Shown here piece by piece: positions 50,822-58,670 of a stretch of DNA of 64,000 nt (its first letter is position 1; the number at the start of each line of letters is the position of its first letter). The DNA comes from Armatimonadota bacterium. GTDB lineage: Bacteria > Armatimonadota > HRBIN16. A program made the translations under genes and the position numbers. The notes beneath the pieces are model-generated. The model did no database searches and had not been told where the DNA came from. It saw only the letters and a list, made by a program, of their open reading frames with translations. The stretch is from NCBI GenBank assembly GCA_026003175.1, contig BPGT01000005.1, forward strand, positions 124,001-188,000, written 5' to 3'.

Positions 50822-52053
50822 AGCCCCTCCACGAACCTACCTGGAGCCAGTATTGCCAAGGGGTCAAACATCTCCTTGAGCCGACGCATGACTTTCTCTC
50901 CGTTCCGCACCCCGTCCCACACCCCCAAAGCATTCTTTATCTCTACGGGTGCGTGCTCCAGCACACAGAATCCCTCAAGCCGGTAAACTTCCCTACGCAC
51001 ATCCTGCAAAGCCTGCACGTCAGGCGAGCCATTGCTCCACCAAACGCGCACCACGCCCACACCAAAGTGAGCCTGCATCTCTGCCTCAGCAAAACGCTGC
51101 GACAGCCATTGCATCATCCCCGCCGTCTGCGCAGGCGGCACCACGCACCGGCAACGGCACACCGAATCCGCCAGCAAGTAGCGGTCGCGTAGACTATCCA
51201 CCTCCTCCGGCAGCATCTGTGCCCACCCCAGCCGCGTTTGTTCGTGCAGAAAATCGCTCTGCCAGCGTACGTCTTCCTCAAAGCCCGCTAATCCGCAGAT
51301 GATACGCCAGCCGTTTTCGGGATCGTAAGTCACTTCCAGTATCTCCGGCTGCAGCAGCGGGTGGCTCCATGCATCGCGTAGTGATGACAGGCTCTGTGCA
51401 TCACTCAGGGTGGCACGGTAAACAGAGCGCACCTCTGGCACAGGTGCTACCTTGAAGGTCAATTCGGTGAGCACACCCAGCGTGCCCCAGGAACCTGCGA
51501 AAAGGCGCGGCAGGTCATAACCGGCAACGTTTTTCACTACCCCCACGCCCGCCCTGATCACTTCTCCCGAAGGCAACACCGCCCGGATCGCCAGGAGCCA
51601 TTCGCGCGGTAAGCCGTAGCGCTGGCGCCGCGGCCCCGCGCCGTTCGTCGCGACGATACCTCCCATCGTTTGTCTGTTGGGCAAGGGGGCGTCTATGGGC
51701 AGCCATTGCTGGTGTGGACGGAGAAGATTCTGCAGCGTATCGAGGGTCATGCCCGCCTCTACGGTAACCGTCAGGTCCCCCGGCGAGTAGTCCACCAGCT
51801 GCGATAGCGCGCGCATGTCCATCGCCCAGCGATACGAGCGCGGCGGGCTGCCAACGGCTACGTGCGTGCCACCGCCCCAGATAACGCCGGGCGCGGTATA
51901 CTTGCTACAGACCTTCAGCACATCGCGCACCTCGTTGGCGGAGGCTGGACGAACAAGCACATCGGGCACACAATCGTCCAGTGTGTATGCCGCGCATTGC
52001 TCTCCCGTTACGACCTCCGTAACCTTTTCCAGTTCCTCGACAATGTCCGTCAT
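50818..52053 (-). CDS. glcE: FAD-binding oxidase, glycolate oxidase subunit GlcE-like
   Basis: A 411-residue FAD_binding_4 protein: the PP-loop region has VRPASANEVRDVLKVC and GGGTHVAVG; later come TMGGIVATNGAGPRRQRYG and GVGVVKNVAGYDL, all typical of GlcE. The start MTDIVEELEKV at 52053 is consistent with the family. A TATAAT box begins only 10 bases before this ATG and there is no Shine-Dalgarno, so the mRNA may be leaderless. The open frame runs 22 codons further but across this box. Confidence 0.85.
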   Translation of the reverse strand: MTDIVEELEKVTEVVTGEQCAAYTLDDCVPDVLVRPASANEVRDVLKVCSKYTAPGVIWGGGTHVAVGSPPRSYRWAMDMRALSQLVDYSPGDLTVTVEAGMTLDTLQNLLRPHQQWLPIDAPLPNRQTMGGIVATNGAGPRRQRYGLPREWLLAIRAVLPSGEVIRAGVGVVKNVAGYDLPRLFAGSWGTLGVLTELTFKVAPVPEVRSVYRATLSDAQSLSSLRDAWSHPLLQPEILEVTYDPENGWRIICGLAGFEEDVRWQSDFLHEQTRLGWAQMLPEEVDSLRDRYLLADSVCRCRCVVPPAQTAGMMQWLSQRFAEAEMQAHFGVGVVRVWWSNGSPDVQALQDVRREVYRLEGFCVLEHAPVEIKNALGVWDGVRNGEKVMRRLKEMFDPLAILAPGRFVEGL

Positions 52054-52062
52054 AGTATCCGC

Positions 52063-52068
52063 ATTATA
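52063..52068 (-). promoter_or_regulatory. -10 box of glcEF, giving a near-leaderless mRNA
   Basis: TATAAT on the minus strand, placed so that transcription would start about 3-4 bases before the glcE ATG. The -35 is weak (TTGCGT at 18 bp). Confidence 0.5.
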
Positions 52069-52226
52069 GACCAGACGCACCTGCGTACGCAAGTCAGGTG
52101 TCGGGCAGAATGCAGCCACAGCCTTCGGGTCTACTTACCCCCCCATAATCATGTGGTGGCAAAGTATTACTACCATGAGGTTTATAAAATTTTTTGAAAA
52201 TTTATTGAAAATTCTAATAAATAATA

Positions 52227-52255
52227 TTGATTTTTTGAATATCAGGCGTTACAAT
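52227..52255 (+). promoter_or_regulatory. Promoter of the small-protein/pseudopilin cluster
   Basis: TTGATT, 17-bp spacer, TACAAT, inside a markedly AT-rich stretch (52180-52260) unlike the rest of the window. Confidence 0.5.
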
Positions 52256-52358
52256 ATGAAACACGAACGCCGGATACGGTGTCTGTATACAGTGGACAGG
52301 GCAGGTAGAAGATGTGAGTTTCAGGCTGCCCAGAGGCGTGATGAACAGGAGGTCCGTG

Positions 52359-52550
52359 ATGCAAGCAGTGTTGGAGAGAGAGCAACAGCAGTTGAACCGT
52401 GCACCACTAAGAGCACCTGTACGGTTGCAAGCGGAGAATTGGCTGTTCCTGTGTGACCGATGCGGTCAGCCTATCACCTACGATGAGCCTCTGCAGGTGA
52501 ACTGCAACGGCAGCGATATGGAGGTAACCCATCTTCAATGCCAGTGCTAA
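52359..52550 (+). CDS. Small zinc-binding hypothetical protein
   Basis: A 63-residue protein with LFLCDRCGQPITYDEPL near the middle and HLQCQC at the end; the four to five cysteines and a His probably hold one zinc. No known family recognised. The ATG at 52359 follows AGGAGG by 6 bases; in-frame starts further upstream have no site. It is the first gene after the cluster promoter. Confidence 0.6.
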   Translation: MQAVLEREQQQLNRAPLRAPVRLQAENWLFLCDRCGQPITYDEPLQVNCNGSDMEVTHLQCQC

Positions 52551-52586
52551 CGTGGCATGAACATCTGCGTGATAAGGAGCACAACA

Positions 52587-53006
52587 ATGCGACTGGCACG
52601 CGAAACATGGCTCTTGCTGGCTATCGGTTTGGTAGACCTGGCAAGCACGCTCTACCTGATACACAGGGGTCTGGCGCGAGAAGCCAATCCGGTGATGGCG
52701 TGGTACCTTGTCCACTTCGGCGTCTGGGCTTTCTGTGCTGCCAAAACCACCATGCTGGTCTGCCCGCTGGTGATATTGGAGTGGGCTCGGCGCATCAAGC
52801 CGTATCTGGGATTGTGGGCGTTGCGAATCGCGCTGGTGGGTTACCTGTTCGTCTACTTCGGCGTCGTGTGGCGCGCAAACGAAGCGCACATCGAGTGCAT
52901 TACCGGTGCGTACCTGTGCCGCATTAGCCGACTCTGGCAGCAACGGTCGAAGCCCTCCGTACCTGTCGATCAGCACCACAGACCGATGATGATGCCCATC
53001 GAGTAG
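52587..53006 (+). CDS. DUF5658-like small membrane protein
   Basis: A 139-residue protein with four membrane segments. The first segment holds VDLASTLYLIHRGLAREANPVMAWYL, which matches the DUF5658 pattern (D-x3-T-x9-E-x-NP). The function of the family is unknown. SD AAGGAG lies 6 bases before the ATG at 52587. It follows the small zinc protein after 36 bp. The His/Met-rich end (DQHHRPMMMP) could bind metal, which is speculative. Confidence 0.7.
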   Translation: MRLARETWLLLAIGLVDLASTLYLIHRGLAREANPVMAWYLVHFGVWAFCAAKTTMLVCPLVILEWARRIKPYLGLWALRIALVGYLFVYFGVVWRANEAHIECITGAYLCRISRLWQQRSKPSVPVDQHHRPMMMPIE

Positions 53007-53135
53007 GGTTCCTTCATGTCGTTCCACAGAAACCCCATCACTTCAACGGTGTTTATCATGCTATTTTACCGAATACCCCGTTCTTTTGTCGTACAAATGC
53101 CTTCCTGGGTGCAATATACAAGATGGTGAGTTGGG

Positions 53136-53822
53136 ATGCGTACAGAAGCACACCGTAACGACAAAACCTCACTGGCTTTGGCGTGCCTTCTTTTTCTGGC
53201 AAGCGTGCTCCTGCTCAGCTGGGCGATCTTCCCCCATCTTCCTCAACAGGTCGCGCGGGCACTGCGCGAGCGTTCCCTGCAAAAACAACGGGCGGAGATA
53301 CGCCGTCTGCTGGCTCGTGACCCCAAGCCAGGGCAAACCATGCCTGCTATCGCCAGCGACCTTTTCGGACGCCCCCTTCCCAAGGCAACGCAGAGGTACA
53401 TCGCATTCGTGGGTATGGTCAGCGAGCGCCATTTTGCCAGAGTGACAGCGTGGCTTCAGCAGGAAACTTCAGACCGCAGCGCGAAGTGGGTAGTGGTTGG
53501 CATCGGGAAGCAGGAAGATTTACGAAAACTGCAGGAGCATTTGGGCGCCAGGTCGCGCGTGGTGCGGGACGCGGATGGCAAACTGCACCGGCAATGGAAC
53601 GCGGTGTTGCTGCCTCGGGTGTATGAGGTAGATGCCACGTGGCGTTTGAAAAGGATAACCCGTCCCTCCGGTGGCTGCGGTGGGGGATGCGGTGGATGCG
53701 GAGGTGGTTCAGATGAGACCGGTTCGCGCGTTCACTCTGGTGGAGATGCTGGTGGTGCTGGCGATCATCGCCGTGCTGGTGGCGCTGCTGCTTGGAGGTA
53801 TTCAATTGACGAGGCGACATAG
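53136..53822 (+). CDS. Membrane-anchored redoxin-like protein with Gly-Cys tail
   Basis: A 228-residue protein. Residues 12-34 form a membrane anchor. The middle (about 65-172) has the outline of a thioredoxin/TlpA fold (SDLFGRPLPKATQRYIAFVG, then VVRDADGKLHRQWNAV and PRVYEVDATWRLK), but the redox CxxC site is missing. The C-terminus holds GGCGGGCGGCGGGSD, then 36 residues encoded in another frame over the start of pseudopilin 1. Those last residues look like a shadow of the pilin, so the original stop may have been lost when the pilin cassette was placed here. Ribosome site is weak (GGTGAG). Confidence 0.6.
   Translation: MRTEAHRNDKTSLALACLLFLASVLLLSWAIFPHLPQQVARALRERSLQKQRAEIRRLLARDPKPGQTMPAIASDLFGRPLPKATQRYIAFVGMVSERHFARVTAWLQQETSDRSAKWVVVGIGKQEDLRKLQEHLGARSRVVRDADGKLHRQWNAVLLPRVYEVDATWRLKRITRPSGGCGGGCGGCGGGSDETGSRVHSGGDAGGAGDHRRAGGAAAWRYSIDEAT
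53694..53787 (+). repeat. 94-bp direct repeat, copy 1
   Basis: Pairs with 54814-54907 with three mismatches. It covers the ribosome site and the first 25 codons of pseudopilin 1 and the end of the Gly-Cys tail. Similarity stops abruptly at 53787. Confidence 0.9.
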
Positions 53823-54282
53823 CAACCGTACAACATGCGCCAGCAACATGCGTCAGCTGGTCATCGCCCTCAAGATGTACGACGAGGCATGGGGCGGACC
53901 ACCACCATTGAAAGTCGCCTTTTATTCCTGGGATGAGGTGCAGCCTGAGATCAAACCGGTGCTGTTGTGTCCCAACGACTACACCAGAGGGGAATACTGG
54001 CCGCACGGAGCAAAGCGCAAGCCTGAGTTAGTGCGCACTTCCTACTGGTTCCATTTTACGCATGAGATCCTCGAGTGTTCTGGCTGGGCACCGTTGCCAG
54101 ACTCGGAGCGCATCTGGTTCCGATGCGATTGGTGTATTGGAAGGCACCGGGGTGTGCACGCCTACGCCGATGGGCATGTTGCCCCAGAAGGCCCGTATGA
54201 GATGGATTTGAGCCACGAAATGGCTTACAGGTATAAGCTCGAAAAGGCATGTAAGGGCCGTCCCAAAACTATCGCCTTTTGA
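53713..54282 (+). CDS. Type II/IV pseudopilin 1, ADGH type
   Basis: A 189-residue pseudopilin. The short leader is followed by the prepilin peptidase motif, FTLVEMLVVLAIIAVLVALL, with Glu at +5. The globular part has conserved SNMRQLVIALKMYDE and LLCPND, and ends with VHAYADGHVAP, matching the H-x9-DG type seen in Planctomycetota and Armatimonadota. It contains six cysteines. GGAGGTGG lies 5 bases before the ATG. A 14-cysteine secreted protein gene follows after 25 bp. Confidence 0.88.
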   Translation: MRPVRAFTLVEMLVVLAIIAVLVALLLGGIQLTRRHSNRTTCASNMRQLVIALKMYDEAWGGPPPLKVAFYSWDEVQPEIKPVLLCPNDYTRGEYWPHGAKRKPELVRTSYWFHFTHEILECSGWAPLPDSERIWFRCDWCIGRHRGVHAYADGHVAPEGPYEMDLSHEMAYRYKLEKACKGRPKTIAF

Positions 54283-54307
54283 CGCCTGAAAAGGGGAGGC
54301 GAACACA

Positions 54308-54727
54308 ATGAGCAGGCGTATGGCAAGGTTAGTAGCCTTCTGGTTTATTCTGGCAGTGTTCGCGACGTGGGTAGCTGCCACCAACGCGCGAGAAACAACT
54401 ACGCCAACATCCGTCGGTATAACACCGCAGCAGGTGTATGGTGATGCGTGCCCTAACACCTGTCCACCATTAGATGAGTGTTCAGAATGGTGGTACGAGG
54501 GCCGCTACTCTTATGACTGCTGCAGGTGGGACTGGGGGTGCTGGCTGAATCCCCGTGAGCCCAATTACCAATTGAAGCTTTGCACAAGAGGACACTTCAC
54601 TTGCCGATGGTATGATTATCCCGGTGGCGGTTATATCCTGATCCGCTGTTGCGATGAGGGCGCGAGCTGCCAAGAAGTGAACGGATGGCCATGCTGTCAC
54701 CCGCTGAATAACGTGATCTGTCCGTGA
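54308..54727 (+). CDS. Secreted 14-cysteine protein 1
   Basis: A 139-residue protein with a signal peptide (about 1-28, ending ATNA). The mature part has 14 cysteines in the order CPxTC, C, CC, GCW, C, C, CC, C, CC, CP-end, enough for seven disulfides, and many Trp (SEWWYEG, CCRWDWGCW). Spacing is matched by the protein at 55483. The stretch GGGYILIRCCDEG faintly recalls the light chain of methylamine dehydrogenase; this is weak. Family not recognised. GGGGAGG precedes the ATG. Confidence 0.75.
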   Translation: MSRRMARLVAFWFILAVFATWVAATNARETTTPTSVGITPQQVYGDACPNTCPPLDECSEWWYEGRYSYDCCRWDWGCWLNPREPNYQLKLCTRGHFTCRWYDYPGGGYILIRCCDEGASCQEVNGWPCCHPLNNVICP

Positions 54728-54813
54728 TGCGATGTTTGGGGCGGGCGGCGTTTGCCGCCCGCCGGTTATAGGAGGGGAAATGCAATGGATATGAGGTAAG
54801 TTCCGCGTGGGGA

Positions 54814-54907
54814 GGATGCGGAGGTGGTTCAGATGAGACTGGTTCGCGCGTTCACTCTGGTGGAGATGCTGGTGGTGCTGGCGATCATCGCCGCGCTGGT
54901 GGCGTTG
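54814..54907 (+). repeat. 94-bp direct repeat, copy 2
   Basis: Partner of 53694-53787; three mismatches. It contains the ribosome site and first 25 codons of pseudopilin 2 plus a fossil of the Gly-Cys tail (WGGCGGGSDE in the shifted frame). Confidence 0.9.
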
Positions 54908-55411
54908 ATACTGGGAGTGGTGCAGTTAGGGCGTCGGTATGCCTATCGGGGCACATGCATGAGCAACATGAGGCAGCTGGTGGCGGCGGTAAAGATGTAC
55001 TACGACGGTCACGATGTACCTCCCATGTATACCGGTTATCGTACCCCCATTACCGGTCGCCAGCTGGTACAGATGTGGGATAGGGTCCAACCCGGTGTGG
55101 CGAAACTCCTGCTTTGTCCCTCCGATCCATATCACGGAGTCATGTACCGCTGGTGTCCTGAGGTCAAGCCGCGTGAGCCAACTGTACCGGTGAGCTCATA
55201 TCAGCTGGATTATCTGCACGAATGGATTCAGTGCGAAGGTAGATGGTCGCCTCAGTCGGAATCGGAGCGTATGTGGTTCAATTGCTTCTGGCATTCGGGA
55301 TGCACATTTCCGCGAAGTAAGGTGACGGCATTTGCTGACGGTCACGTCAAAGTGATATCTAGTGGGGAGTATAACCGCTACATAGAACTGCTCGACAAAG
55401 CATGCCCATGA
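54833..55411 (+). CDS. Type II/IV pseudopilin 2, ADGH type
   Basis: A 192-residue paralog of pseudopilin 1. The N-terminus (RLVRAFTLVEMLVVLAII) is nearly identical, also in DNA, while the globular part is very different apart from SNMRQLVAAVKMY, LLCPSDPYHG, SERMWFNCFW and VTAFADGHVK. Six cysteines are present. GGAGGTGG lies 5 bases before the ATG. It precedes the second 14-cysteine gene. Confidence 0.88.
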   Translation: MRLVRAFTLVEMLVVLAIIAALVALILGVVQLGRRYAYRGTCMSNMRQLVAAVKMYYDGHDVPPMYTGYRTPITGRQLVQMWDRVQPGVAKLLLCPSDPYHGVMYRWCPEVKPREPTVPVSSYQLDYLHEWIQCEGRWSPQSESERMWFNCFWHSGCTFPRSKVTAFADGHVKVISSGEYNRYIELLDKACP

Positions 55412-55482
55412 GGAGGCTACCGAGACAGGCAGAGTTTTGCCCCTGTCTGATACTCCTCATTTTGAGAGAAGGAGGGATTGCG

Positions 55483-55936
55483 ATGAGAAAGAACCGTGTG
55501 CATTTGGGCTGGCTGTTTACAGTATGGCTAGTGCTAGCCACCCTTGCCGTTCTGGCAGTGGGTGAGGTGGCTCGGTCGTCCCCCACTAGCGCATCCTCAC
55601 AGCCCCTCGTGTATCGCTACGACGGATGCCCGGACACGTGCCTGAGTTCAGCTCCATGTCCTCCTCCCGGATGGCGTATCCATCGAGAAGGGGCGCTGTA
55701 CTATTGCTGTGTACCGGACCTGGGCTGTTGGGCTAACCCTCAGGAGCCGGATTTTCAAAAAGCGCCTTGCAAACGGGATGTCTACATTTGCCGCGGGGGG
55801 TGAACCGGCGGGGGTTCGACAGCGCGCCGAGCCGCAGTCTATACCTACCAGGTACTGTTGCTCCCAGTACTATCAGTGCGGAGAAGAAGATGGGCAACCC
55901 TGCTGTGAGCCGAGAAACGACGTAGCGTGCCCATGA
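55483..55936 (+). pseudogene. Secreted 14-cysteine protein 2, split by a one-base frameshift
   Basis: The first frame (55483-55803) gives a signal peptide and eight cysteines, ending at YICRGG. Removing one G from the six at 55795-55800 continues into RYCCSQYYQCGEEDGQPCCEPRNDVACP-type sequence, ending at 55936. The repaired 150-residue protein has exactly 14 cysteines with the same order as the protein at 54308, so selection has kept the distal part. The break is therefore recent, an artefact, or read by slippage. SD AAGGAGG lies 7 bases before the ATG. Confidence 0.75.
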
Positions 55937-55997
55937 AGCCCAGTGTTGGCGGGCGGCGTTTGCCGCCTGCTGTTTACAGGAAGGGGAGAAAAGCAGG

Positions 55998-56531
55998 ATG
56001 GACATCGCGATGCTGAACGAAGTGGTACAAAAAGCCCTCCGCAAAGCGTATCGCTGGCAAACCCCAGGCAACTGGAGCACTGCTGAGTGGCGGGAGGAGC
56101 TGGTGGGCGTTGCCTACCTTGCTTGTCTGGAGGCAGAGGGTGAGTACGACCCTGCGCAGGGACCGTCGCTGCAGCATTACCTGCTGCAACGCACGCTGTC
56201 TGCTCTGCTCAGCCATTATCGCAGAGAGTGGAGGTTTGCCTCACGGTGTACCTGCCTCGACGCTGTTGGTCCTAACGACAAACTAAACACCGCCCCGCCG
56301 GACCCGCCCGACCCTGAATCAGCTGCCTTTGTCAACCGGGTGTGCCTTTCGGTAGATGTTCGCCGTGCCCTGTCCAGTCTCACTGCCCGCGAGCGACAGG
56401 TGCTGATGATGGTCTTCTGGGATGGCATGAGTGAACGCGATATTGCTGCAAGGACAGGCGTCGCGCTATCCACTGTGTGCGTGTATAAAGATCGCGCCCT
56501 GCGCAAGCTACGCAGGGCGATTGGATATTAA
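55998..56531 (+). CDS. Sigma70-family RNA polymerase sigma factor
   Basis: A 177-residue sigma factor with regions 2 and 4 only. Region 2 is degenerate (WREELVGVAYLACLEAEGEYDP), like the non-canonical ECF group; region 4 is clear: LTARERQVLMMVFWDGMSERDIAARTGV... VYKDRALRKLRRAI. No anti-sigma gene is next to it. It lies about 60 bp downstream of the second 14-cysteine gene in the same direction and may control the cluster. GGGGAG lies about 9 bases before the ATG. Confidence 0.82.
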   Translation: MDIAMLNEVVQKALRKAYRWQTPGNWSTAEWREELVGVAYLACLEAEGEYDPAQGPSLQHYLLQRTLSALLSHYRREWRFASRCTCLDAVGPNDKLNTAPPDPPDPESAAFVNRVCLSVDVRRALSSLTARERQVLMMVFWDGMSERDIAARTGVALSTVCVYKDRALRKLRRAIGY

Positions 56532-56683
56532 GCGTCTACTTTTTGCCTTCCTGCTTGTGTGAATTCCCTCAAACTACCGCTTTCTCAGTTGTTCATCCTG
56601 GGATAGCACAGGAGCGTCGCTGGCGGCAGGATTCCCTTCCCTCGTCACGGAAGCATTTATCAAAACGAGCAGGAGGGATCACC

Positions 56684-57712
56684 TTGCGAAAGGCTTTGTG
56701 GCTCACACTGATACTGGCGGGCGCGATGCACCTGCTGGTCGCCTGCGGAAAGAAGCAAGCACCCTCAGGAGGCACCACCGCTACGAGCACCCGAACCAAA
56801 CTGGTGGTGGCGGTGATGCCCAAGCTGAAAGGCATTGACTACTTCAACGCCGTAGAGCGAGGTGCCAGAGAAGCGGCGCAGGAATTGGGTAATATTGACC
56901 TCACCTACGATGGTCCCACCGAGGGCAAGGTAGACCAGCAGATTCCTTTCATCGAAAGCTGGACGCTGCAGAAAGTAGACGTGATCGCGGTAGCGTGCAA
57001 CGACCCCGACGCCATCTCCCCTGCCCTGAAGCGTGCGCGGGACAAGGGCGTGCACGTGATCACTTATGACGCTGACGCCAACGCCGAAAAGTCGGGGCGG
57101 GAGTTTTTTGTCAATCAGGCGACCTTTGAGGACATCGGGCGTGCGCTGGTAGACGAAATGGCTTCGCAGGCAGGTGAAGATGCGAAAGTGGCTATTGTCA
57201 GCTCCTCCCCCACCGCGCCCAACCAGAACGCCTGGATTGCTGTCATGAAGCGCTACATGGCGGAAAAGTACCCGAAGATGCAGATTGTCACTATCCAGTA
57301 CCCTGAGGAGGACCAGGGACGCGCCTTCAGTATGACGCAGGATATCCTGAAGACCTACTCCGACGTGAAGGGCGTGTTCGGGCTGTCATCGGTAGCGTTT
57401 CCCGGAGCTGCCGATGCGGTGCGTCAGGCAGGCAAGAGCGGCAAGGTAGCCGTCGTCGGGCTGTCCACCCCCAAGAGCATGAAAGAGTTCGTCAAGGACG
57501 GCACCGTGAAGACGGTCATCCTGTGGAATCCGGTGGACCTGGGCTACCTGACCGTATACGTGGCAAAAGCGGTTGCAGAAGGCACGCTGAAGCCGGGGGC
57601 TACCGAATTCGAAGCAGGAAGGCTGGGCAAAGTCAAAGTGGAGGGCGACCAGGTACTGCTGGGACCTCCCATGAAGTTCACCGCAGAGAACATTGACCAG
57701 TATGACTTCTGA
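56684..57712 (+). CDS. Sugar ABC transporter substrate-binding lipoprotein
   Basis: A 342-residue periplasmic-binding protein of the ribose/autoinducer-2/rhamnose group (Peripla_BP_4). The start is TTG at 56684 with GGAGG 7 bases upstream, giving the lipobox LLVAC. Conserved parts: VVAVMPKLKGIDYFNAVERGAREAA, VDVIAVACNDPDAI, HVITYDADA, and VFGLSSVAFPGAADAVR. It most resembles RhaS/LsrB-like proteins. Ligand cannot be fixed from sequence. The first permease start lies inside its last codons. Confidence 0.88.
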   Translation: MRKALWLTLILAGAMHLLVACGKKQAPSGGTTATSTRTKLVVAVMPKLKGIDYFNAVERGAREAAQELGNIDLTYDGPTEGKVDQQIPFIESWTLQKVDVIAVACNDPDAISPALKRARDKGVHVITYDADANAEKSGREFFVNQATFEDIGRALVDEMASQAGEDAKVAIVSSSPTAPNQNAWIAVMKRYMAEKYPKMQIVTIQYPEEDQGRAFSMTQDILKTYSDVKGVFGLSSVAFPGAADAVRQAGKSGKVAVVGLSTPKSMKEFVKDGTVKTVILWNPVDLGYLTVYVAKAVAEGTLKPGATEFEAGRLGKVKVEGDQVLLGPPMKFTAENIDQYDF

Positions 57713-58670
57713 GCGTATCTCCCCCACTCGTTTCGCCCTGTGGCGTCAGTACGGGCGCGAGATGAGCGTGGGGGTATTTCTGGTGTTGCTACTGGGCTAT
57801 TTTGGCACCACCCCGGGCTTCTTGCGGGCAGACAATCTGCGCGACATTCTCATTAACGCTGCGCCGCTGGTGATTGCCTCCTGTGGGATGAGCATGGTCA
57901 TCATCGCGGGCATGATAGACATCTCCGCGGGCTCTGCGCTGGCGGTGTGTGCGGTGCTCGCGGGGCTCACCGCCAAATTGGGAGCTCCTCTGGTGCTTGT
58001 CATTCTTCTGCCCATGCTGGCGGGTGCAGCTATCGGTGCGGTAAACGGGTGGCTGGTGGCTTTCGTGCGCATCCCGGCGATTATCGTCACGCTAGGCATG
58101 ATGAGCGTGTTGCGCGGTGGCATTATCTGGTGGACGCGCGGCGAGTGGATTGGCAACCTGCCCCCATCCTTCTCCGCCATCGGGCGCGGCGAGGTTGTCG
58201 GTATCCCCGCGCCGGTGCTGATTGCGATGGGCATTGTGGCGACAGCCGCTCTTTTGCTGGCTCGCACCCCCTTGGGACGCCACATCTACGCGGTGGGCGG
58301 CAATCCCCTTGCTGCCGCCCGCATGGGCATCCCCGTGCGGCGTGTGTTGTGGCTGGTGTTCGTGATGCACGGCGCACTGCTGGGGCTATCTGCGCTGGTG
58401 TACGCCTCACGCTTCAGCGTCATCCAGAGCAACGCGGGTGCAGGCTTCGAACTGCTCGCCATCAGCGCGGTGGTGGTTGGCGGTGTGAACATCTTCGGCG
58501 GACAGGGCACAGTGTGGGGCAGCGCGATTGGCGGACTGTTGCTTCAGGTCATCAGCACCGGACTGATTTTCCGCCGCGTCTCCGAATACTGGGCACCCAG
58601 CGTGCAGGGCGCGCTGGTGCTGCTGGCAGTGGTGGCAGATGCTCTGCGCACGCGGAGGGCAAGGCGGTGA
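57702..58670 (+). CDS. Sugar ABC transporter permease 1 (RbsC-like)
   Basis: A 322-residue permease with about nine membrane segments. Signatures: AGMIDISAGSALAVCAVLAG, the coupling region ARTPLGRHIYAVGGNPLAAARMGI, and a GGVNIFGGQGTVWGSAIGG stretch. The ATG at 57702 overlaps the binding-protein stop by 11 bp. It forms a heterodimer with the next permease, as in rhamnose and autoinducer-2 systems, where two different permeases are used. Confidence 0.9.
   Translation: MTSERISPTRFALWRQYGREMSVGVFLVLLLGYFGTTPGFLRADNLRDILINAAPLVIASCGMSMVIIAGMIDISAGSALAVCAVLAGLTAKLGAPLVLVILLPMLAGAAIGAVNGWLVAFVRIPAIIVTLGMMSVLRGGIIWWTRGEWIGNLPPSFSAIGRGEVVGIPAPVLIAMGIVATAALLLARTPLGRHIYAVGGNPLAAARMGIPVRRVLWLVFVMHGALLGLSALVYASRFSVIQSNAGAGFELLAISAVVVGGVNIFGGQGTVWGSAIGGLLLQVISTGLIFRRVSEYWAPSVQGALVLLAVVADALRTRRARR

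Noticed and set aside
57947-58666. Long N-terminal extension of permease 2
   Set aside because: It is a shifted-frame reading of permease 1, low in hydrophobicity and rich in Arg and Gly; the GTG at 58667 has a proper ribosome site and membrane helices start there.
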